From: Candidatus Competibacter denitrificans Run_A_D11
Lineage (GTDB): Bacteria; Pseudomonadota; Gammaproteobacteria; Competibacterales; Competibacteraceae
Assembly: GCF_001051235.1 (NCBI RefSeq)
Contig: NZ_CBTJ020000114.1
Location: 1 to 60,495, forward strand
DNA length: 60,495 nucleotides
Direction: 5' to 3'
The translations under genes and the position numbers were made by a program. The notes beneath the pieces were generated by a model that was not told where the DNA came from, did no database searches, and saw only the letters and a program-made list of their open reading frames with translations. Below are positions 53,453-60,495 of this stretch, in pieces (within the stretch, counting starts at the first letter, position 1; the number at the start of each line of letters is the position of its first letter).

Positions 53453-55014
53453 AGGCTGAAACGTAAACTGCTAGGAATGCGGGGCGACCACGGCGCCGAT
53501 GGGGAAGCCGATGATCGCACCGCCGGACATCCCCTGCGGCGCTTTGCCGAGTTCGGCATTTTGCCGGGCTACGAATTTCCCAACGAACCCTGCACCCTGC
53601 GCTTGCGGAATGATCCGCACGAAGAAGACCCCATCGCGTTGGAGCGGCGCTTCGGTATCGCCCAATACCAGCCCAACGCTAGCGTTCATGCCCGTGGTCA
53701 TCGCTGGCGGGTGGTCGGTTTGGACAATGCCTCGCCCTGGAACCCCCAGTCACCCCATCCCGACTGGGTTTATGTGCGCTGTGGAGACTGCGATCTGTGC
53801 TATGCCGTGCAGCAACATGGCTACTGTCCCCGTTGTCGCTCCACGACGATTCCCGTCAACGATCAGCGAGGATTGCCAGGCCATGAGTTCGGCGGATTTA
53901 TCGCAATTCGGGACGATACCCCGGTTTTGGAAGAAGAAGATCGCTACGCCTTAGCTGCGCTGGTGTCCTGTCATCCGCAATGGAATGGCCGGTGCATCCA
54001 CCGTTTCCGCCTGTCGACTGGTTGGAACGCTGAACTGAGGGAGGAAGAGGAAATTCGCTGGCTGAACGAGTGGAAACCGGCCAGCGCTGCTGAACGCGAG
54101 GCCGGGGCGCCGCAATTGCATGAGAACGCACATGGTTTCTATCTCTGTCCGGTCTGTGGACGAGATTTGAAAATGCCAGAGGATCAAAACGCCTCGCAAC
54201 GGGGCGGACGCTCGCGAAGCCGCCAGACCGAGCAGAACGACCCGTATGGGCATACCAGAGAATGCCTGCAGCGGGGACAACCCCCGCAGGTCTTAGCCAT
54301 TACCGCCCGCCTCTTGGCCACCACTTTACGGCTGATCGTGACCTTGCCACCGGACTGGGAAGCCGAAGATTACCAGCGGTGGGGTTACTCACTGGGCTAT
54401 GCTCTACGCACCGGGATGCGCCATCTGTTCATGCTGGATGGCTCGGAACTGGAATTTGAGCTGGAGCCGATGTGGAAGATCCGCGAACCCGCGCCTCACT
54501 GGAAAGGGATGTTGACGTTTATCGATACCGCTGTGGGCGGCAGTGGTTTTCTGGAACGGGCCGCCGCGCAATTTCATCAGGTCGCGGCACAGGCCATGGA
54601 CCACTTGGATCACGTGGATTGTGAATCAGCCTGTTATCGCTGCCTCAAGTCCTATAACAACCAGCGGCATCATCAGCACTTGCAATGGCCGCTCATCCTG
54701 CCCGACCTGGAACACTTGAGCCAATCAGCGCCCGTGACTTTGGAAACAGAAAAATCTGTCCAGGATGATCCCAAGCCCTGGCTGGAAGCCTATGCTGCCG
54801 GGGTCAGTTCGCCGCTGGAACTGAAGTTTTTACGTCAGTTTGAGCAATACGGGTTGCCGGTGGACAAGCAGGTTCCGGTCGCAGCGAATGCCGGTGAACA
54901 CCCGATCAGCGTGGCGGATTTTGTCGTAGTCTACCTAATATAGCAGTCCTATTCAGGTTGTGGAATTTTAAAAATATTTTAAAATTTTAGTAAAAACTCT
55001 GAGGAGAATTTACG

Positions 55015-55857
55015 ATGTTAACGCTCAATGATATCATTGACTCTAACGAAAACCTTGAAATGAAAAGAGCACTGGCGGTAAAAATGATTCTTCTTGACTT
55101 CAGGACAGAAGACATTTGTGCTGTATTAGATGTATCGGATTCTTTTGTCAGTAAATGGAAGATCATTTATGAAGATCAAGGAGCATCTGCGCTACAACTT
55201 CATTATAAAGGAGGTACCGGATTTTTAACGGAAGCGGAACGTGAAGTCGTGATTTATCATTTAAAAAATCAACCTCACTGCACGGTTGAAGAACTTAAAG
55301 ATTACATTGAACGTCACTATGGCGTGGTCTATCAATCTCGGCAGTCTTATTATGATCTTCTGAAAGAAGCCCACCTGAGTTGGCATCGGACGCAGGCGGT
55401 GAATCCGAAACATGATGAGGCACAAGTGCTGTTCAGGCGGCAGGAAATCAACGCGAAACTGGAGGCGCATCAGGCGGAAATCGTATCCGGTGAAGTGATT
55501 GTTTTTGTTGAAGATGAGTGTCATTTAGTGTGGGGAGATACGCTGGGTTATGTGTGGGGTCGGCGGAATGAAAGGACGGAGGTGCCGATCCAAAACGTGA
55601 AACAAAGACAAAGCTATTATGGGGTGCTGAACCTTGACAACCAAGAGTTTATTCTTAATCCGTATGCCTCTGGAAATGGAGAATGCACGGTGGAATTTAT
55701 CCAGTATTTGCGAGGGCTTTATCCAGATAAGAAATTGATCATTATTTGGGATGGAGCGACCTATCATCAGGGTAAAAAAATGCAGGCTTATTTGAGTCAA
55801 GTGAACCAAGGACTTGAAGAAAAAGATTGGAAAGTCACTTGCCTTTTATTGGCATAG
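55015..55857 (+). pseudogene. Truncated IS630-family transposase
   Basis: 280 residues. N-terminal HTH (DICAVLDVSDSFVSKWKIIY) and DDE domain with EDECHLVWGDTLGYVWG (first Asp) and IIIWDGATYHQG (second Asp). It ends abruptly at CLLLA, where complete members continue to the catalytic Glu, because the MITE starts there. Inactive. Confidence 0.88.
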
Positions 55858-55964
55858 TCTCGCTAATAGTGAACCCCACATCGCCAAGGGGTTTTTTCTT
55901 GGATAGTCCATAAAAATCAATTATTTGACAAGCATTTTAACGAGTTTAGTCATTAGCAGGACTA
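55855..55964. repeat. 110-bp MITE, copy 2 (inverted relative to copy 1)
   Basis: TAGTCTCGCTAAT ... ATTAGCAGGACTA, the reverse complement of 8422-8531 with few differences and the same 110-bp length. Confidence 0.88.
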
Positions 55965-56239
55965 TAACAGGGACTCGCACCGCTATTTACATCGACGGCG
56001 TGGCTTTTCATCGTGGTGGTCAACGCCTGCGCCGGGATCGAATCATTCGGGATCAATTGCGTAATGGTAATTTGTATTGGCGGGTCGTGGCATTGACAGC
56101 GAAGGATTTAAAGAAAGGGGGGCTACTGGTGAAAGAATTGGAGGTATTAAATTCTGTCAAGAATTGAGGATGAAAAATATCTATTGTTCGGTGACGGCCC
56201 AGTACTGATGGGCATAAAAAATCAATCCAAGGAAATCAA

Positions 56240-59200
56240 ATGTCGATTGAATTACAATTTTGGTGCCAACAACGCTATCGTGATCGTTACCATCGACTTC
56301 GAATTCTACCCGTACCGGGTGGAAGCCATGCTCTCTGGCTCGACGATGGTCGTGTACGTGCAGTGGTCAGTAAAAATAACCCTCCTGCCGACAGTTTTAA
56401 TGCGTTACAGTTAGCCCTTTTCAGAAATGAAGAGAATGAAGATAAACCGCAGTGGTTTTTACGAGAGGGAAAAGCTTGGTCGCCTCTTGACCAAGAGGAA
56501 GAAGCATTAGATCTATTGGATGCGGCTGACGTTGAACCAGATAATAACCTGCGGAAACTTGTGATAGAAGCGATTGAGTATGACCACAAACAACAATTAA
56601 CGGGGAATCTCTTAGCCGGTTTTGTGAAGCGACTGGATCAGCAATTTCCACGCGCCGAGTTATATCTTTTCGAACTGCTCCAGAACGCAGTGGACGAAGG
56701 TGCTCAGCGTGTATCGTTTGAGATCCGTGATGGAGCACTGGTTTTCCAGCACGACGGTGAGGCATTCAATGCCAGTGATGTACTTGGACTTTCAGCCGTG
56801 GGAGCGACAGGAAAATCGGGCCGAACAATTGGTTTCATGGGGTTGGGATTTAAGTCGGTTTATAGCCGGTTCGACCGAGTCGTGTTGTGTGACGGCGAGT
56901 GGTCATTCTTCTATGAGCGCCCCGGTGAGACACTCGATGGGGGCTGGAAGTTTCTACCTAAGTGGTGCGATGCAATTCCGCCAGAAAATGGATTTCGCTG
57001 CCGCTTCGATTTCTCGCGCGTAAAAGGTAGCCCAAATGCACTGACAGAAGACATTAGCAAGCTCGACGATGTCATCCCCGTGCTTCTCGCACGGCGCTCG
57101 CTGAGAAAAGAAGGCGATGTCTGGGAATTGAATTGGAATGGAAGGAGAATCCGGGTGGCGCGCGAGAGTGATGGGCCATCCGGCGTTGAATACTTCAACT
57201 TGGTGGATTCAGGTAAGCGACGCCGGTGGTTCTTTCTCGGTACCTGTTGGACGCCCTCTGCCGAGGCTATCAAGTCTTGGCGGGATTTTCGAGATGACCC
57301 GCATGGTGATCCCGGGGAGCAGGAGCTTGCGCTCTTTGCCGAATTGGATGAAAAAGACAATCTCCTCAACGGGCAGACAATCGGCGTGCTCCATGCCGTC
57401 TTGCCCACTGCAAAGACCCTCCCGCTCGGCTTCAATCTACAAGCCAACTGGCTCCTGCAAGCCGATCGTCAAGGCCCGATGTCCGCGCGTGACAACGCTT
57501 GGAACGCAGACATCGTATCGCACTTGCCAGACCTCATCGTGGGACTACTACAATGGATCGCGGATGGGAAGGGGCCAGAGGAAATCGAGGAGCCGTACCG
57601 GCGTTTGCCGAAGCTTCGTATAACCACCGATGGGCGGCCAGTGCTTGACATCCTGGATATCCAAGTTGATTTCTCTCCAGTCACTGCTGCGCTTCGCACA
57701 TCACCCTTGGTACCGAGCTTGGATTCTCCCGAGCCCGAGCTCGAAAATCCACAATCAGGAAATTCCATACCTCCAGCAGAACAGGACCGATCCATGGCTC
57801 GGCGATGGGTCGTCCGTCCTGAGATGTGCGTCTACAAATTTGTACGTGCTGATGAATGCCGGTATTTACCGGATGCTTTCTTATCGGAATTGGCGCCACA
57901 ATTCATCCGCTCTTGGCTCGGTGGATTCCCACCGTTTGCCCTTTCGATGGATAAAGATTCTGGAAATTTCTTCCGCTCGACAGGGATCATACACGAACCG
58001 AGTGATCAGGAATGGGATTCGGCAGCGGCCAACTATCAATCTATCCTTCAGTCTCTTCCGTCCGACCGCGTCAGAGCTTGGGTTGCAATCCATATAGTGG
58101 CGACAATACTACGGTGCAGATACGAAGAGTACGCACCGCCAGATAAAATCGCGATCCTTCCCAATGGGAACTGGCAGCTACGCGGTATGGATGACTTAGT
58201 GCCCCCACCTCGACAATATCTTCAATTAGAAAAAAATGCCCGCGAAATTCTTGCACCCGACCTGGAGAATACGCCTGCGCTGGCGCTCATGCTGGCACTT
58301 GTGGCTCCACCGTCTGAGAATGAACGCGATAATAATGATGCACAAGCGGTAGCCATGAGATTCTGGCCGAGAGGTAGCGAGAAGCGACTGCGGGATATCA
58401 CTGAATCATTCTTCACTGGACTTGCAAGGAATACGTCCGTGTGGAATACCGATCCAACGGATCTTATCCGTTGTGTCGTGACTGTGACCGCAGCTCTCAG
58501 ACCGCTACCAGCCGGCCATGAAGCCGTGACCCACGTCCTCGCGGTAGAAAGTGGGCACCGACGGCTCTTGCCAAAGGGTGAGGTTTGGGTGGGAGATGCC
58601 TATGGCTTTCCTCATATCGAGGTAGCGGCATCGGGCAAAATTCCACTCGTTGCCTCAGATTATGGAAACGACTCTGAGTGGCGTAAGTTCTTCGGGTCCC
58701 TATGTCAAACGCGACTGGAACCAAAGTGGGAGATTCTCGAAAAATTCCACGCTAATTCAAGTCGCATTTTTCATTATCTTACGGGACAAAGATATCCAGG
58801 CCAGAGACATACGACACTCGATTTGCCATTTAGATTAGGAAGTGGGCAACGTGATGATATCCATATACTGGGTACCAATCTCCAGCCATGGGAAGATATC
58901 CTAAAAGATGGTGAATTTGACCTTGTACGTGCCCGCGCATTCGCTACCACAGTCGCCCAAGGAAAGTATTCACCCGACGCTTTTGATGGTCGTGAATTCT
59001 CACCTATCAAAGTATACGTCACTTGGGCTGCTAGCATGTATAAACGTGCATACGAAGGTAGCAGAAAAAATCCGCTGTGGATTTGCTTATTACGGGACCG
59101 ACCTTGGATACCGACTAGCGAGGGGTGCGTGGTCCCCCCGAGAGATGTACTGCTGCGGCCGGATCCACACAATCCAGACGCGCCGTTCGCCGACCTGGAT

Positions 59201-60495
59201 GATGCCGTCCGAAGGGGACTGGAACCTCTTGCGGCGGTCGTCAACTTTGGCGAAGCCGTGCCACGGCCTGGCCCGCTTGCTGTACTGTTGGGTGCATCCC
59301 AGCGCCCGGAAATTTCAGATCGGGCACTGGTAACCCTATGGCATGATGTTCTTGGTGACGATGATCTCGACGTCAAACTCTTGCGGGATCGCGCCAGCGT
59401 TCTGGAATTGATTCCTGTCAGTAATCCCTGCCGTGATGGGAAGCGTCGGATAACATCGAAGCGTTTGGTGGTCGCCGGCAACTACGATTTTGGCGGATTC
59501 CTTGCGGCCGTAGCCGACACTTTGTTGGCGGATAGCGCTAATCGCCTGGCAGAACTTCTGGACATTCCCAAGCAGCCAATAGCCTACCAAGCTGTCGACT
59601 ACCTGGAGTGGGTATGGGCGCAGGAGCCACCTGATGTCGAGGATGCAGTCGTGAGTGCCTGGCGCACGATTGTAGCTGAGCCGTCGGAGTGGCCGCAGAT
59701 TCGGAAACACCTTGAACGTGGAGCGGTAAAGCTCTTCTGTCGTCAACCGGGGGCTCGTCGCGGCGTTTGGCTACCACTGCCAAGCGCGCATCCTCACGAG
59801 CCAGTCTGGAACGATGCCCCAGACAAGGCGGCATGCTTGCATGCAACCGACGGGATCTGGCTGGAGGCCTGGATTTCTCGAAGGAAACATGATTTCAACG
59901 TTGATGATCTCCTTAAAATCCTGGATATCAGCCGCCTTTCCGATGATCGCTTCCATCTCACCGTTCATCACTCCGGGGGCAAGCCCATGCCGGAGGAAAC
60001 TGATCGACTTCATCAGATTACTCAGGCTGTACGCGCCCTCCGCGAAGAAGAAGATCTTCTCACCACCGATCTCGTTCTCCGTTCTGCCCAATCCATCAAT
60101 AGGACATTCCGTATCGGTGATGCCGATCCGCGCGTGGAGCAACTCGACGCAACATGGGATGGTAAGGAATACCTATATGTCGTGGGCAATCGAGCCGCGG
60201 CATGGGCAACTGACCTCCGACCATTAGTCCAGCAGGCCCTTGGGCTTGGAGGCAATGCTCGGGCGCTTCGGCTCCTGGACCTTATCCCTCTTCTCGACGA
60301 TCCGGAGAACTTCAAGCGAAAATTCGATCAGCTCTGTCGTGAATTGGATGTACCGGTCGACACTTTCGGAGAGGCTGAAAGCCCGAAGACTAAAAACGGC
60401 CCAGAGGAAGACGTCAGGTCTCGGGGGCCGCATGGCCCAGAGGAAGATGTCAGGTCTCGGGGGCCGCATGGCCCAGAGGAAGACGTCAGGTCTCG
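56240..60495 (+). CDS. Sacsin-like GHKL ATPase, 3' end outside window (at least 1418 codons)
   Basis: Open without a stop from ATG 56240 (AAGGAAATCAA ribosome site) to the window end. The GHKL fold is at residues ~140-210: N-box ELLQNAVDEG (145-154), HDGEAF in place of the usual DxGxG (171-176) and G2 loop GFMGLGFKSVY (198-208). The following ~1200 residues have no motif I recognise and resemble sacsin/HATPase-like giant proteins of defence islands. It follows the helicase by 72 bp. Near the C-terminal visible end is a 12-residue repeat. The reading frame is intact, in contrast to the decayed helicase. Confidence 0.82.
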   Translation, partial: MSIELQFWCQQRYRDRYHRLRILPVPGGSHALWLDDGRVRAVVSKNNPPADSFNALQLALFRNEENEDKPQWFLREGKAWSPLDQEEEALDLLDAADVEPDNNLRKLVIEAIEYDHKQQLTGNLLAGFVKRLDQQFPRAELYLFELLQNAVDEGAQRVSFEIRDGALVFQHDGEAFNASDVLGLSAVGATGKSGRTIGFMGLGFKSVYSRFDRVVLCDGEWSFFYERPGETLDGGWKFLPKWCDAIPPENGFRCRFDFSRVKGSPNALTEDISKLDDVIPVLLARRSLRKEGDVWELNWNGRRIRVARESDGPSGVEYFNLVDSGKRRRWFFLGTCWTPSAEAIKSWRDFRDDPHGDPGEQELALFAELDEKDNLLNGQTIGVLHAVLPTAKTLPLGFNLQANWLLQADRQGPMSARDNAWNADIVSHLPDLIVGLLQWIADGKGPEEIEEPYRRLPKLRITTDGRPVLDILDIQVDFSPVTAALRTSPLVPSLDSPEPELENPQSGNSIPPAEQDRSMARRWVVRPEMCVYKFVRADECRYLPDAFLSELAPQFIRSWLGGFPPFALSMDKDSGNFFRSTGIIHEPSDQEWDSAAANYQSILQSLPSDRVRAWVAIHIVATILRCRYEEYAPPDKIAILPNGNWQLRGMDDLVPPPRQYLQLEKNAREILAPDLENTPALALMLALVAPPSENERDNNDAQAVAMRFWPRGSEKRLRDITESFFTGLARNTSVWNTDPTDLIRCVVTVTAALRPLPAGHEAVTHVLAVESGHRRLLPKGEVWVGDAYGFPHIEVAASGKIPLVASDYGNDSEWRKFFGSLCQTRLEPKWEILEKFHANSSRIFHYLTGQRYPGQRHTTLDLPFRLGSGQRDDIHILGTNLQPWEDILKDGEFDLVRARAFATTVAQGKYSPDAFDGREFSPIKVYVTWAASMYKRAYEGSRKNPLWICLLRDRPWIPTSEGCVVPPRDVLLRPDPHNPDAPFADLDDAVRRGLEPLAAVVNFGEAVPRPGPLAVLLGASQRPEISDRALVTLWHDVLGDDDLDVKLLRDRASVLELIPVSNPCRDGKRRITSKRLVVAGNYDFGGFLAAVADTLLADSANRLAELLDIPKQPIAYQAVDYLEWVWAQEPPDVEDAVVSAWRTIVAEPSEWPQIRKHLERGAVKLFCRQPGARRGVWLPLPSAHPHEPVWNDAPDKAACLHATDGIWLEAWISRRKHDFNVDDLLKILDISRLSDDRFHLTVHHSGGKPMPEETDRLHQITQAVRALREEEDLLTTDLVLRSAQSINRTFRIGDADPRVEQLDATWDGKEYLYVVGNRAAAWATDLRPLVQQALGLGGNARALRLLDLIPLLDDPENFKRKFDQLCRELDVPVDTFGEAESPKTKNGPEEDVRSRGPHGPEEDVRSRGPHGPEEDVRS
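60398..60495 (+). repeat. 36-bp tandem coding repeat at the window edge
   Basis: Units at 60398-60433, 60434-60469 and 60470-60495 (partial) are nearly identical and encode GPEEDVRSRGPH. The array runs off the window, so copy number is unknown and may vary. Confidence 0.85.

Larger units (their letters stand above)
54941..55964 (+). mobile_element. IS630-family element, right part replaced by a MITE
   Basis: The 1024-bp insert begins TAGCAGTCC and ends GGACTA, flanked by TA at 54939-54940 and 55965-55966. Removing it plus one TA restores the helicase frame. Its transposase is truncated and the last 110 bp are the MITE also found at 8422. Confidence 0.85.
50796..56167 (+). pseudogene. Decayed DUF1998-type helicase of an antiphage locus
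   Basis: Fragments of one large superfamily-2 helicase: zinc fingers (HRCIDPVCGQ, CACGKPTAPLYLCRSCG) at 50.9-51.1 kb, a helicase C-terminal domain at 52.6-53.3 kb (VLACSPTLEMGIDVGG, YAQRGGRAGRGSR motif VI), DUF1998/MZB region at 54.5-54.7 kb (CESACYRCLKSYNNQ) and a DUF559/Vsr-like tail after the IS (TAIYIDGVAFHRGGQRLRRD). The RecA1 half with Walker A is absent. Lesions: frameshift near 51970, stops at 52411 and about 52540, a MITE at 53335, an IS630 at 54941. Rejoining across the IS gives the in-frame VYL-TGTRTAIYID. Clearly non-functional. Confidence 0.88.

Noticed and set aside
56184..57623. Several short plus-strand frames (for example 56700-57023 and 57138-57623)
   Set aside because: They are out-of-frame shadows of the long GHKL ATPase frame open from 56240.
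1..60495. rRNA, tRNA or tmRNA genes
   Set aside because: I found no cloverleaf or conserved rRNA sequence; integrases here therefore have no visible tRNA attachment site.

Overview
This window reads as an accessory region (genomic island or integrated plasmid/ICE-like segment) of a GC-rich gammaproteobacterium. The GC-rich coding style, several IS/Tn families and purple-sulfur/Competibacter-like protein flavours suggest this, but the taxon is an inference and no rRNA or tRNA is present to settle it. Several AT-rich islands (about 4.7-8.5 kb, 19.5-23 kb, 42.9-43.7 kb, 54.9-56.2 kb) stand out as separate acquisitions.

Layout. 1-4716: end of a DUF1156-type DNA methylase, a DUF499 ATPase with an N-terminal HEPN-like domain, and a methyltransferase tail remnant. 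5.0-8.5 kb: an AT-rich GHKL ATPase, a frameshifted membrane protein and a 110-bp MITE. 8.8-14.5 kb: a secreted nuclease and a complete Tn3-family transposon that splits a DUF1992 gene with a perfect 5-bp target duplication. 14.7-19.4 kb: ProQ, a three-gene operon (small protein, TolC-like periplasmic protein, membrane-tethered ATPase), a PIN toxin-antitoxin pair and a YdjM-like hydrolase. 19.8-23.2 kb: five consecutive small secreted cysteine-rich proteins. 23.4-25.8 kb: an integrase/EamA pair and an integrase fragment. 26-28.8 kb: an IS5-family insertion in a WGR gene, then parA-parB with two candidate parS palindromes. 28.8-32 kb: VWA protein, HNH nuclease, tiny membrane proteins and a palindrome-rich GC block. 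32.05-35.89 kb: a second Tn3-family transposon that truncates a second proQ.

37.9-50.5 kb is the most interesting part. It holds a WYL regulator, a PP2C phosphatase, a tandem AAA+ ATPase, two-gene AAA+/VWA unit, a polyprenyl-phosphate sugar transferase, a Cys-type protein phosphatase and unknowns. Five promoters here share one architecture: a 17-bp dyad (CCGAC-N7-GTCGG type) placed exactly 10 bp upstream of a TATNNT -10 box. Two are divergent between the WYL operon and the PP2C operon. I read this as one regulon of phosphosignalling, ATPase and VWA functions.

50.8-60.5 kb: a large DUF1998-type helicase gene that has lost its N-terminus and carries frameshift, nonsense, MITE and IS630 lesions, followed by a very long sacsin-like GHKL ATPase ORF (at least 1418 codons) that is open at the window edge and ends in a 36-bp coding repeat. 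The left edge (DUF1156/DUF499) and right edge (helicase/GHKL) look like two halves of one antiphage locus separated by about 46 kb of inserted material.
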